In this document: in pieces, positions 56,780 through 64,000 of the stretch
Layout of the letters: every line of letters starts with the position of its first letter
How positions within the stretch are numbered: position 1 is the stretch's first letter
NCBI RefSeq assembly: GCF_000328705.1
Contig: NC_019673.1
Coordinates: 4,464,001 to 4,528,000, forward strand
Source: Saccharothrix espanaensis DSM 44229
Lineage (GTDB): Bacteria > Actinomycetota > Actinomycetes > Mycobacteriales > Pseudonocardiaceae
Direction: 5' to 3'
DNA: 64,000 bases
Notes under the pieces: model-generated
Seen by the model: the letters and a program-made list of their open reading frames with translations, nothing else
The model's database searches: none
What the model was told of the DNA's origin: nothing
Translations under genes and position numbers: made by a program

Positions 56780-57760
56780 ATGACACGCGCCGCACGGGCA
56801 CTGTGGTTCACCTCGGCCGGGAAATGTTCGATCCGGTCCGGGCCGCTGCCCGATCCAGGGCCGGGCGAGGTGCTGGTGCGCACCCTGCACACGGCGGTCA
56901 GCCGGGGCACCGAGACCCTGGTCCTGAACGGCTCGGTGCCCGCCAACCAGCACTCCGCGATGCGCGCGCCGTTCCAGGAGGGCGGGTTCCCGTTCCCGGT
57001 GAAGTACGGGTACCTCAACGTCGGGGTGGTCGAGCAGGGCCCGGCCGCGCTGCTCGGCCGCACGGTGTTCTGCCTGTACCCGCACCAGACCCGGTACGTC
57101 GTCCCGGACCACGCCGTCACGCCCGTCCCCGACGCGGTCCCGGCACAGCGCGCCGTGCTCGCCGGCACGGTGGAGACCGCCGTGAACGCCCTGTGGGACG
57201 CCCGGCCGATGGTCGGCGACCGGATCGCCGTGGTCGGCGGCGGCATGGTCGGCTGCTCGGTGGCGGCGCTGCTGGCGCGGCTGCCCGGCGCACGGGTCCA
57301 GCTGGTCGACGTCGACCCGGCCCGCCGCACGACCGCCGCCGCGCTCGGCGTGGACTTCGCGACGCCCGAGGAGGCCACCGGCGGGCTGGACCTGGTGGTG
57401 CACGCCAGCGCGTCGGAGGCGGGCCTGGAGACGTCGCTGGGCCTGCTCCGGCCGGAGGGGGTGGTGCTGGAGCTGAGCTGGTACGGCGCGCGGCGGGTCG
57501 GCGTCGCGCTGGGCGAGCACTTCCACTCCCGCCGGCTGTCCGTGCGGGCCAGCCAGGTCGGCGTGGTCGGCCGCCCGGACCGCACCCACGCCGAACGCCT
57601 CGCGCTCGCCCTGGACCTGCTCGCCGACCCGGCGTTCGACGCGCTGATCACCGGCGCGAGCCCGTTCGACGACCTGCCGGCCGTGCTGCCCCGGCTGGCG
57701 TCGGGCGACCTCGCCGCGCTGTGCCACCGGATTGACTACGGTCACGCCCATGACCGGTGA
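56780..57760 (+). CDS. MDR-superfamily alcohol dehydrogenase-like protein
   Basis: 326 residues of the medium-chain dehydrogenase superfamily: GroES-like N-terminus (HTAVSRGTETLVLNGSVP) and a Rossmann domain with RIAVVGGGMVGCSVAALLAR. The usual catalytic-zinc Cys-His pair is not evident (TAVSRGTE replaces the CxxD region), placing it near the bacteriochlorophyllide-dehydrogenase-like branch found in tailoring pathways. ATG 56780 has ggaggttgcc before it. It overlaps the creatininase gene start by 11 bp. Substrate is presumably the pathway intermediate. Confidence 0.85.
   Translation: MTRAARALWFTSAGKCSIRSGPLPDPGPGEVLVRTLHTAVSRGTETLVLNGSVPANQHSAMRAPFQEGGFPFPVKYGYLNVGVVEQGPAALLGRTVFCLYPHQTRYVVPDHAVTPVPDAVPAQRAVLAGTVETAVNALWDARPMVGDRIAVVGGGMVGCSVAALLARLPGARVQLVDVDPARRTTAAALGVDFATPEEATGGLDLVVHASASEAGLETSLGLLRPEGVVLELSWYGARRVGVALGEHFHSRRLSVRASQVGVVGRPDRTHAERLALALDLLADPAFDALITGASPFDDLPAVLPRLASGDLAALCHRIDYGHAHDR
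57737..57742 (+). promoter_or_regulatory. -10 element TACGGT of the creatininase gene
   Basis: Lies inside the end of the dehydrogenase gene, 7 nt before ATG 57750. Same hexamer and nearly the same spacing as before the RibD-C gene. Confidence 0.5.
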
Positions 57761-58439
57761 CCCGCTGCCCCGCGCCACGACCGCCGACGTCCGGGAGCGC
57801 GGCGCGCGGGTCGCCGTGCTGCCGGTGGGCAGCTTCGAGCAGCACGGCCCGCACCTGCCGCTGGTCACCGACACCGTGGTGGCCTGCGCCATCGCCGAGC
57901 GGATCGCCGCCGAGCACCCGGTGCTGCTGTTGCCGCCGATCACCATCTCCTGCTCGCACGAGCACGCCGCGTGGCCCGGCACGGTGAGCATCTCGGCCCG
58001 CACCCTGTACGCCGTGGTCACCGACATCGCCGAGTCGCTGCGCCGGTCCGGCGTGCCGAAGCTGGTGCTGGTCAACGCGCACGGCGGCAACTACGTGCTG
58101 TCGAACGTGGTGCAGGAGGCCGAGGGCCTGGCGCTGTTCCCGGAGCGCTCCGACTGGCACGCCGCCCGCGCCGCCGCCGGCCTGGCGACCTCCGGGCAGA
58201 GCGACATGCACGCCGGGGAGCTGGAGACCTCGATCCTGCTGCACGTCCGCCCGGACCTGGTCGGTCCGGACCGGGTCGACCACCTGGCCGAGGACCGCCC
58301 GCACCTGCTGACCCACGGCCTGCACCGCTACTCCGGGTCCGGCGTGGTGGGCCGGCCGTCGCTGGCGTCAGCCGACAAGGGCCGGCACCTGCTGGACAGC
58401 CTGGCCGGCTCGTTCGCGGGCCACCTGGCGGCGCTGTGA
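57750..58439 (+). CDS. creatininase-family amidohydrolase, candidate FAPy deformylase (ArfB-like)
   Basis: 229 residues. Metal-site motifs of the creatininase superfamily are complete: FEQHGPHLPLVTDT, NAHGGNYVLSNV and MHAGELETSI. The archaeal member ArfB deformylates the formylaminopyrimidine (FAPy) made from GTP, the step before RibD-C-type reduction. The GTP cyclohydrolase II at 61615 is of a variant type that may stop at FAPy, and a RibD-C reductase is nearby, so the same role is inferred. Mycofactocin peptidase MftE is another family member, so alternatives exist. ATG 57750 over TTG 57732 because of the leaderless promoter. Confidence 0.9.
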   Translation: MTGDPLPRATTADVRERGARVAVLPVGSFEQHGPHLPLVTDTVVACAIAERIAAEHPVLLLPPITISCSHEHAAWPGTVSISARTLYAVVTDIAESLRRSGVPKLVLVNAHGGNYVLSNVVQEAEGLALFPERSDWHAARAAAGLATSGQSDMHAGELETSILLHVRPDLVGPDRVDHLAEDRPHLLTHGLHRYSGSGVVGRPSLASADKGRHLLDSLAGSFAGHLAAL

Positions 58440-59336
58440 GCCGGGAACCAGGGTGAGCACCCCCGGCAGCGCGGCGACCAGCGCCAGCACCCCGTAGACC
58501 ACGGCGGTGGTCACGCCCTGCGCCGCGCCCAGCCCGGCCGCCCCGAACGCCACCGCCAGGAACGCCTCGCGCGGCCCGAACCCGCCGATGTTCACCGGCA
58601 CCGCCATCACCAGCAGCGCGAGCACGACCAGCGGGACCAGTCGGCCCAGCGGCGCGGTCGAGCCGGCCGCCCGCGCGGCGACCACGAACAGCGCGACGTG
58701 CCCGGCCACCGCCACCGCGGACAGAGCCGCGACCCGGGGCAGCGCGTACCGGGTGAGCAGCGCGCGGCGCGCGTCGGAGAACGTCCGGCCCAGCACCGCG
58801 CGGACCTTCGGCACCCGGCTCGCGACCACAGTGCCGGCCACCGCGCCGACCACCGCGCCGACCACCAGGACCGCAACGGCGGACACCACGACACCGGGCC
58901 GGACGTCGACCGCCACCGGCCGCGCGACCAGCACCGCGACCGCGACCAGCACCAGCACGACCTGCCCGGCGAACCGCTCGAACACCACCGCCCGCACGCC
59001 CCGGCCGACATCGCCGGACTGCTGGCCGTGGGAGACCGCGCGGTGCACGTCGCCGAGCACGCCGGCGGGCAGCACCGCGTTGAGCAGCAGGCTGCGGTAG
59101 TAGTCGGAGACGGCGCTGCCGAGCGTGAGCGGCAGGCCGAGCCCGCGCGCCACCACGCACCACCGCCACGCGCCGCACACCGTGGTCAGCAGCCCGATCC
59201 CGAGGGCCGCGACCACCGACCACGGGTCGACCGCCCGCAGCCCGTCGAGGAACGCCGCCGACCCCAGCCGCCACCCCAGCACCACCAGGATGCCGACCGC
59301 CGCCACCAGCCGCAGCCACGGCCACACCCGCGTCAC
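58368..59336 (-). CDS. UPF0104/LPG-synthase-TM-type membrane protein (flippase-like)
   Basis: 322 residues, eight or so helices in the lysylphosphatidylglycerol-synthase TM (UPF0104) family: YYRSLLLNAVLPAGVLGDVH, VVFERFAGQVVLVLVAVAVL and PVNIGGFGPREAFLAVAFG are the conserved segments. These act as lipid flippases or as membrane partners of glycosyltransferases. GTG 59334-59336. Last of four minus-strand genes starting with the PTPS homologue, after a 22-bp gap. Its 3' end overlaps the convergent creatininase gene by 72 bp, unusually long but both frames are clearly real. Confidence 0.9.
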   Translation of the reverse strand: MTRVWPWLRLVAAVGILVVLGWRLGSAAFLDGLRAVDPWSVVAALGIGLLTTVCGAWRWCVVARGLGLPLTLGSAVSDYYRSLLLNAVLPAGVLGDVHRAVSHGQQSGDVGRGVRAVVFERFAGQVVLVLVAVAVLVARPVAVDVRPGVVVSAVAVLVVGAVVGAVAGTVVASRVPKVRAVLGRTFSDARRALLTRYALPRVAALSAVAVAGHVALFVVAARAAGSTAPLGRLVPLVVLALLVMAVPVNIGGFGPREAFLAVAFGAAGLGAAQGVTTAVVYGVLALVAALPGVLTLVPGSQRRQVARERAGQAVQQVPALVG

Positions 59337-59358
59337 GACGACCCCTCCGGCCGGGTCG

Positions 59359-60135
59359 TCACGGCACCGCCAGGAGATCGGTGTGGTGCACCACGGTCCG
59401 CAGCCCGCCGGCGAGCCTGCGCCGCAGGTAGTCGGGCGCGTCGGCGGCCAGCGCCGGGTCCTGCTCGACGGCCGCGCCGACCCAGCCGCGCAGCCACTCG
59501 GCGGTCAGCGCGGCCTGGTCGGGGCCCAGCCGCCACGGGCTCGGCCTGGTCTCGACCCGCGCGCCGAGCGCCGTGAACGCCTCCTCGGCGGCCGCCGCCG
59601 CACCGGGCCCGAGCAGGCCGTCCCGGCGCTGGTGGTCGTTGAACGCGTCGCGCAGCCGCGCGTCGAGCGGCTCGGCCGGGTCGAACTCGACGCGACCGGT
59701 CACGGTGAGGGTCAGCAGAGCGGGCACACCCGCTCCTACGCACGCCGCCGCCAACCCGTTCACCTGCTCCCGGGTCAGCACGTCGAGCAGCGCCGACGCC
59801 GTCACCAGCGACGCGCCCGCCAGGTCGGCGGCCCGCAACGCGCCGAGGTCGCCCGCCACCGTCCGCGCCGTCACGCCCGGCCCGGTCACCGTCGCACCCG
59901 CCACGGCCAGCAGCCGGGGGTCCCGGTCGTGCAGCACCCAGTGCTGCGCGCCGGCCAGCCGCGCGGAGAGCCACCGCCCCATCGATCCCGTGCCACACCC
60001 CAGATCACGGACGAGGACCGGGTTCCGGTTCAGCACGATCTCGCGGGCCCGGTCCGCCAGTTCGGCGCTGCGCGCGGCGGCGTCCGCCGGTTCGCGCAGG
60101 GCCAGCCACTCCGGGGCGAAACCAGGGGAGGTCAT
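59359..60135 (-). CDS. SAM-dependent methyltransferase
   Basis: 258 residues, class I Rossmann methyltransferase: SAM motif VRDLGCGTGSMGRWLSARL, a second acidic segment HDRDPRLLAVA, and LVTASALLDVLTREQVNGL. Soluble. ATG 60133-60135 overlaps the GT4 stop. Family members in this locus type are uncharacterised as far as I know; methylation of the pyrimidine/pterin or its sugar is a guess. Confidence 0.87.
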   Translation of the reverse strand: MTSPGFAPEWLALREPADAAARSAELADRAREIVLNRNPVLVRDLGCGTGSMGRWLSARLAGAQHWVLHDRDPRLLAVAGATVTGPGVTARTVAGDLGALRAADLAGASLVTASALLDVLTREQVNGLAAACVGAGVPALLTLTVTGRVEFDPAEPLDARLRDAFNDHQRRDGLLGPGAAAAAEEAFTALGARVETRPSPWRLGPDQAALTAEWLRGWVGAAVEQDPALAADAPDYLRRRLAGGLRTVVHHTDLLAVP

Positions 60136-61127
60136 GTCCGCAGACTAGCCAGCACCGCGGCCAGCCCGAGGACCGTTTCCTCCCACGTGGACAGCTCGCG
60201 CCGGCGGGCGCGGGCGGCGTCGCGCAGCCCGGCGCGCGTCCGGGCGGAGTCGAACCAGCGGCGCAGCGCGTCCGCCAGCGAGGCCGCGTCACCGGGCAGC
60301 AGCCACCCGCCGTCGCCCAAGGCGTCCGGGACTGCGCTGGCCAGCACCGGGATCCCGCGCGCCAGCGCCTCGGCCACCGCCATCCCGTAGGTCTCGGCGC
60401 GGGACGGCAGCACGAACAGGTCGGCCGCCGCGTAGGCCGCGTCGAGGTCCGCCCCGAGCAGCGGCCCGACCAGGTCGATCCGCTCCGCCAGACCGTGCCG
60501 GGCGATCGCGGCGCGCACCGACCGGGCGTGCCCGGGGTCCGCCGGCCCGGCGCAGACGCAGGTCCACGGCCGGTCGGCGACCCGGGCCAAGGCCTCGACC
60601 AGCACGTCGTGGCCCTTGCGCGGGGTGATCGACGCGACGCAGAGCAAACTCGACACCCCGTCGCCGCCGGGGGCGAGCGGCGCGGGGTCGACGCCGGGCG
60701 CGACCACGTGCACGCGGCCCAGCCCGTGGTGGGCGGCCAGGCGTTCGCCCGCCGCCGCGCCGGTCGCCACGACCGCGTGCACGGCGCGCAGGCAGGCCCG
60801 CTCGGCGGCGTCCAGTTCGGCCGCCACCGCCGGGTCCAACCCGGTCTCCTCGGCCAGTGGCAGGTGCACCAGCACGGCCAGCCGCAGCCGGTCGGCGTGC
60901 GGTGTGACGACCTCGGGCACCCCGCACGCCACCAGCCCGTCGAGCAGCACCGGCGCGCCGTCCGGCAGGCCGGCCAACGCCCGGTGCAGCGCCGCGCGGG
61001 CGGCGTCGTCCGGGCGTGGCCAGGCACCGGCGACGACGACCGGCCGCAGCCCGCCGCCGGCCCGCCGGTTGTAGGTGTTGCCGCCGCTGGGGGTCCGGCT
61101 GTCCGGGACGACGAAGTGCCCGGTCAC
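60132..61127 (-). CDS. GT4-family glycosyltransferase
   Basis: 331 residues, GT-B fold. C-terminal donor domain has [20 protein letters not shown] and the EX7E motif in [21 protein letters not shown]-terminal domain starts [21 protein letters not shown] 61125-61127 overlaps the PTPS-homologue stop (GTGA). It likely glycosylates the pathway product from a nucleotide-sugar donor. The frame continues open far upstream into the PTPS gene and beyond, but that is an artefact of GC content. Confidence 0.9.
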   Translation of the reverse strand: MTGHFVVPDSRTPSGGNTYNRRAGGGLRPVVVAGAWPRPDDAARAALHRALAGLPDGAPVLLDGLVACGVPEVVTPHADRLRLAVLVHLPLAEETGLDPAVAAELDAAERACLRAVHAVVATGAAAGERLAAHHGLGRVHVVAPGVDPAPLAPGGDGVSSLLCVASITPRKGHDVLVEALARVADRPWTCVCAGPADPGHARSVRAAIARHGLAERIDLVGPLLGADLDAAYAAADLFVLPSRAETYGMAVAEALARGIPVLASAVPDALGDGGWLLPGDAASLADALRRWFDSARTRAGLRDAARARRRELSTWEETVLGLAAVLASLRT

Positions 61128-61534
61128 AGGTCCCGTTCGTAGCTCGCCCAGGCCACGTGCGACTCGTGCAGCGAGACCTCGATGCCGGACAGGCCGTGCG
61201 CGCCCACGCCGAGCGCGCCCGCGCGCACCCGGTCCGCCAGCCGGTCGGCGATGTGCTTGGCCAGGAACTCGGTCGAGGTGTTGATCCCGGCGAACTCGGG
61301 TACCTCGTCCAGGTTCCGGTAGTTCAGGTCGGCCAGCACCGCGCGCAACTCCTGGGTGGCCAGTCCGATGTCGACTACGATGTTGTCCTGGTCCAGTTCG
61401 ACCCGTTTGAACCGGGCGTCCACGACGAACGTTGCTCCATGCAGGCGTTGTGCCGGACCGAAGACCTCGCCGCTGAAGCTGTGCGCGACCATCACGTGGT
61501 CGCGGACGGTGATGCTGAACAGGGTGACCTCCAC
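61124..61534 (-). CDS. PTPS (6-pyruvoyltetrahydropterin synthase) homologue with degenerate metal site (SCO6650-like)
   Basis: 136-residue T-fold protein. Opening [20 protein letters not shown], then [11 protein letters not shown] and later [19 protein letters not shown] and [11 protein letters not shown]. Active PTPS/QueD enzymes have Cys-x3-HGH with a zinc; here the Cys position is Ala and HGH becomes HGA (His32, Ala34), so zinc binding and catalysis are lost. This matches what I recall of S. coelicolor SCO6650, reported to lack zinc and PTPS activity but keep a pterin-type pocket. GTG 61534 is preferred; TTG 61558 is possible. A -10 candidate lies at 61570-61575. First gene of a four-gene minus-strand operon. 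Confidence 0.92.
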   Translation of the reverse strand: MEVTLFSITVRDHVMVAHSFSGEVFGPAQRLHGATFVVDARFKRVELDQDNIVVDIGLATQELRAVLADLNYRNLDEVPEFAGINTSTEFLAKHIADRLADRVRAGALGVGAHGLSGIEVSLHESHVAWASYERDL

Positions 61535-61569
61535 GGGGTGAGCGATCCGCCGGTGCAACCTCCGACCCG

Positions 61570-61575
61570 AGCGTA
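61570..61575 (-). promoter_or_regulatory. possible -10 element TACGCT of the PTPS-homologue operon
   Basis: Read on the minus strand, TACGCT would start transcription near 61563, about 29 nt before GTG 61534. It lies in the 80-bp divergent gap to the GTP cyclohydrolase II gene. Confidence 0.4.
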
Positions 61576-61614
61576 GCCAACGCCGGGTCGGGAGTCGGGT
61601 GATGAGGGGGGCGG

Positions 61615-62259
61615 ATGCACGAGCGAGTCTTCGGCGAGGCCGAGGTCGCCGAGTCGGACCTGGTGACGCGGCGGGGCACGTTCCGGGCGGTGGCGTTCCG
61701 GGCGGACGGGCACGAGCACCTGGCGCTGGTGCTCGGCCGGGTCCGGCTGCGGGCGGACGTGCTGGTGCGCGTCCACTCGGAGTGCATGACCGGCGACATC
61801 TTCGGCGCGCTGCGCTGCGAGTGCGGCGAGCAGCTGGACGCCGCGATGGACGCCGTCGTGCGCGAGGGCAGCGGTGTCCTGGTGTACCTGCGCGGCCACG
61901 AGGGCCGGGGCATCGGCCTGGTCGAGAAGGTCCGCACTCACGTCCTGCAGGACGAGCGCGGCTTGGACACGATCGACTCGGCCACCGAACTCGGCCTGCC
62001 GGTCGACGTCCGGGACTACCGGCCGGCGGCGCTGGTGCTGCGGCACCTGCGGGTGCGGTCCGTGCGGCTGCTGTCGAACAACCCGGACAAGATCCAGGCG
62101 TTGGAGGACAACGGCATCCCGGTCACCGCCCGGGTGCCGCTGCTGATGGCGCCCAACGAGCACAACCTCGGCTACCTGACGGCCAAGCGCGACCGCCTCG
62201 GCCACGACCTGCCGCAGGTCGCCGGCCACCAGGACCTGCTGCGCGCCGTCGACGGCTGA
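61615..62259 (+). CDS. ribA: GTP cyclohydrolase II variant (RibA family, probable FAPy-forming)
   Basis: 214 residues, stand-alone RibA. Zinc ligands Cys57, Cys68 and Cys70 are present in [19 protein letters not shown]; the GTP-binding segment [17 protein letters not shown] and [17 protein letters not shown] are normal. The residue matching E. coli Tyr105 (NKIRAYALQD) is His109 ([10 protein letters not shown]). In S. coelicolor SCO6655 I recall Met at this site and a product that keeps the formyl group (FAPy). His suggests the same diverted chemistry. ATG 61615 with gaggggggcgg in front, divergent from the PTPS homologue. Not the housekeeping riboflavin copy, which is normally fused to RibB or in a rib operon. 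Confidence 0.93.
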   Translation: MHERVFGEAEVAESDLVTRRGTFRAVAFRADGHEHLALVLGRVRLRADVLVRVHSECMTGDIFGALRCECGEQLDAAMDAVVREGSGVLVYLRGHEGRGIGLVEKVRTHVLQDERGLDTIDSATELGLPVDVRDYRPAALVLRHLRVRSVRLLSNNPDKIQALEDNGIPVTARVPLLMAPNEHNLGYLTAKRDRLGHDLPQVAGHQDLLRAVDG

Positions 62260-62291
62260 ACCCGCTGACCGCTGAACCCGCTGACCCCGGG

Positions 62292-62310
62292 CCCGCCGAG
62301 GTTCGGCGGG
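62292..62310. terminator. hairpin between ribA variant and atpB
   Basis: cccgccga pairs perfectly with tcggcggg over a 3-nt loop between two convergent genes; likely bidirectional. A repeated gctgaacccgctgacc (62257-62287) precedes it. Confidence 0.7.
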
Positions 62311-62311
62311 T

Positions 62312-63079
62312 TCAGTGGTCAGCGGCGAGCGCGCGCCCGATGTAGTGGGCGCTGAGCGTGGCGAAGATGTAGGCCTGGAGCACCTGGATCAGCGCCTCCA
62401 GCAGGGTGATCGCGATGGCCAGCGCGAAACTGAGCAACGACACCGGTTTCACCAGTGGGCCGGCGTGCAACAGCAGGAATTCGCCGCCGAGCACGAATAC
62501 CACCACCAGCAGGTGTCCGGCGAACATCGCCGCGAACACCCGGATGGCCAGGGTCACCGGGTCGAAGAAGAACTTCAGGATGATCTCGGTCGGGATCAGC
62601 AGGAACCAGAGCACCGGTTTCGGCACGCCCGGGTAGCTGAACTGGTTGCGCAGGTAGCCGCGCAGGCCGTGCCGCCGGATGCCGACCACGTGATAGGTGG
62701 GGAAGACCAGCAGGATGGCCAGCGCGGCCGGGAACCCGATGTGCGCCATGGTCGGGAACTGGATGAGCGGGATGATCCCGAAGATGTTGTTGACCAGCAC
62801 GAACGTGAACAGCGACAGGATGAACGGCACGTACGGCGCGAAGTCCTTGCCGCCGATCTGCTCACGCGCGATGGTGTTGCGGCCGAAGTCGTAGATCGTT
62901 TCGGCGGCGAACTGGAGCCGGTTCGGCACAATCGTCAGCCGGCGCGCGGTGATCAGGAAGAATCCGGCGATGATGAAGGTCGACAGGACGACCAGGATCA
63001 TCGGTTTGGTGACCCACCCGACGATTTCCGGCGGGAACAGGTCCCGGGCTCCGGGTGGGGTGAAGGTGTTGTCGGCCAT
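62312..63079 (-). CDS. atpB: F0F1 ATP synthase subunit a, stand-alone paralogue
   Basis: 255 residues, six helices, clear ATP synthase subunit a. The essential Arg is present in TLAIRVFAAMFAGHLLVVV, though the usual R-L-F-G-N-M is changed to R-V-F-A-A-M. The C-terminal helix has IQVLQAYIFATLSAHYIG with the conserved Gln. Normally atpB is followed by atpE-atpF-atpH; here it ends against a terminator and the convergent ribA variant, and no other F0 gene is in view. ATG 63077-63079. It may be a second copy used under special conditions, or a relocated gene. Confidence 0.92.
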   Translation of the reverse strand: MADNTFTPPGARDLFPPEIVGWVTKPMILVVLSTFIIAGFFLITARRLTIVPNRLQFAAETIYDFGRNTIAREQIGGKDFAPYVPFILSLFTFVLVNNIFGIIPLIQFPTMAHIGFPAALAILLVFPTYHVVGIRRHGLRGYLRNQFSYPGVPKPVLWFLLIPTEIILKFFFDPVTLAIRVFAAMFAGHLLVVVFVLGGEFLLLHAGPLVKPVSLLSFALAIAITLLEALIQVLQAYIFATLSAHYIGRALAADH

Positions 63080-63287
63080 GGGCGCCCCCCGTCCAAGGTC
63101 TTGGTCCGGACTTTACCGGACGGTGATCCGGCGTCCAGGGCCTGCCCGGTGATTTCCCGGTCGGCGGACAAGCCGCCGGAAACGCCCTGGGCACCCCGCC
63201 GCCCGGCCGCCCGGACCGGGTCGTCGCGGGTCGTCGCGGGTGCGGTTCGCCGCCGGGCGGGTGATCCCGCGGCGCTCCCCGGCGTTC

Positions 63288-63293
63288 TAGGGT
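63288..63293 (+). promoter_or_regulatory. -10 element TAGGGT of a leaderless gene
   Basis: TAGGGT ends 7 nt before ATG 63301, with no ribosome site. Fits the leaderless pattern. Confidence 0.55.
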
Positions 63294-63300
63294 TGGCGGC

Positions 63301-64000
63301 ATGGACGCCGACAGGCCGGGCCGGGTTGCCGAGGGGTTCCGGTCGTTCTTCGCCGACGACCGGGTGCCGGAGTCGGTGCTGGAGCTGTTCCACCGGGTCG
63401 CCGCGACCGTGCCCGCGTACCGGAAGTTCTTGGCGGAGCACGGGGTCGACCCGGAGCGCGTGGTCACCCTGGACGACTTCCGCCGGCTGCCGCCGACCGA
63501 CAAGGACAACTACCACCGCCGCTACCCGCTGCCGGAGCTGTGCCGGGACGGCCGGCTCGACGGGTGCGACCTGGTCGCGGTGTCGTCCGGGTCGAGCGGG
63601 CGGCCGACCGCGTGGCCGCGTTCCCTGGTCGACGAACTGGCCATCACCCGCCGGTTCGAGCAGGTGTTCCGCGACGCGTTCCGGGCCCACGAGCGCAGCA
63701 CGCTGGCCGTGGTGTGCTTCCCGCTCGGCACGTGGGTCGGCGGCCTGTTCACGACGGCGTGCGTGCGGCACCTGGCCGCGAAGGGCTACCCGATCACGGC
63801 GGTCGCGCCGGGCAACAACAAGGCCGAGATCCTGCGCGTGCTGCCGGAACTGGCCGGCCACTTCGAGCAGGTGGTGCTCATGGGCTACCCGCCGTTCGTG
63901 AAGGACGTGGTCGACTCGGCGCACTTCGACCCGGCGGGGTTCGACTGGGCGGCGCACGACGTGAAGCTGGTGCTGGCGGGGGAGGTGTTCAGCGAACAGT
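63301..64000 (+). CDS. PaaK-like adenylate-forming enzyme (3' end outside window)
   Basis: 233 residues seen of an expected 420-450. Opening resembles phenylacetate-CoA ligase relatives: LFHRVAATVPAYRKFLAEHG, FRRLPPTDKDNYHRRYPL, and the ATP-binding P-loop-like VAVSSGSSGRPTAWPRS. Later VLMGYPPFVKDVV and VLAGEVFSEQ fit the family. The downstream part with the adenylation A8-type motifs is beyond the window. These enzymes adenylate a carboxylate and often transfer it to CoA or a carrier protein. ATG 63301, leaderless. Could belong to a following gene set not visible here. Confidence 0.88.
   Translation, partial: MDADRPGRVAEGFRSFFADDRVPESVLELFHRVAATVPAYRKFLAEHGVDPERVVTLDDFRRLPPTDKDNYHRRYPLPELCRDGRLDGCDLVAVSSGSSGRPTAWPRSLVDELAITRRFEQVFRDAFRAHERSTLAVVCFPLGTWVGGLFTTACVRHLAAKGYPITAVAPGNNKAEILRVLPELAGHFEQVVLMGYPPFVKDVVDSAHFDPAGFDWAAHDVKLVLAGEVFSEQ

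Overview
The window is very GC-rich, densely coding actinomycete DNA. It uses GTG starts heavily, genes overlap by GTGA or ATGA, and several genes appear leaderless. The gene content (F420/LLM oxidoreductases, type II polyketide remnants, LuxR regulators with repeat domains, an orphan pterin-type locus) fits a filamentous actinomycete, most likely Pseudonocardiaceae (Saccharothrix/Actinosynnema/Lentzea-like). The genus is inference from style; no rRNA or marker gene is present. I see no tRNA, rRNA, CRISPR array or insertion sequence.

Layout. 1-6839: a left-truncated ABC exporter, an FtsX-type permease with its ATPase, and a divergent histidine kinase/response regulator pair. 6931-12339: siderophore-interacting protein with DUF4287, a YjbR-family protein, an HTH/transmembrane/peptidoglycan-binding/lysozyme-like chimera, a TPR protein, and a Fic-fold protein whose catalytic His is replaced, with twin palindromes upstream. 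13011-25590: a tightly coupled five-gene operon of DUF4132-like protein, 1599-aa unknown, MoxR AAA+ ATPase, fused DUF5682-VWA protein and SWIM zinc-finger protein. It resembles the E. coli yehI-yehL-yehM-yehP-yehQ group. 26236-28519: secreted GHL15-like glycosidase and a VOC protein.

28755-41768: remains of an aromatic (type II) polyketide cluster between two paralogous TPR-LuxR regulators. One flavin monooxygenase, one good SDR, two LLM oxidoreductases and an O-methyltransferase look intact. Two SDR-like proteins lack catalytic residues. Between 32113 and 33546 there is a chain of gene scraps (cyclase, ketosynthase, second monooxygenase) joined by sharp deletions. An AraC regulator closes the region.

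41968-47637: YfhO-like membrane protein, GtrA and GT2 (lipid-linked sugar transfer), opposite a PIG-L-type lipoprotein. 47757-53204: a divergent CHAT-protease/intracellular-subtilase pair, a small membrane protein and a pirin. 53247-54851: an LtaS-type sulfatase.

54929-62259: an orphan pterin-like locus related, from memory, to S. coelicolor SCO6650-SCO6655. It has a GTP cyclohydrolase II with His at the E. coli Tyr105 position, a creatininase-family hydrolase (the archaeal FAPy-deformylase family), a RibD-C reductase (ArfC family) and a metal-site-degenerate PTPS homologue. Tailoring genes are a methyltransferase, GT4, CDP-alcohol phosphatidyltransferase, dehydrogenase, flippase-like protein and DoxX. 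I infer an archaeal-style ribitylaminopyrimidine route rerouted to an unknown metabolite. 62312-64000: a stand-alone atpB paralogue and a right-truncated PaaK-like adenylating enzyme.

A window-wide trait is short in-frame tandem repeats (12-18 bp units) inside at least six unrelated genes.
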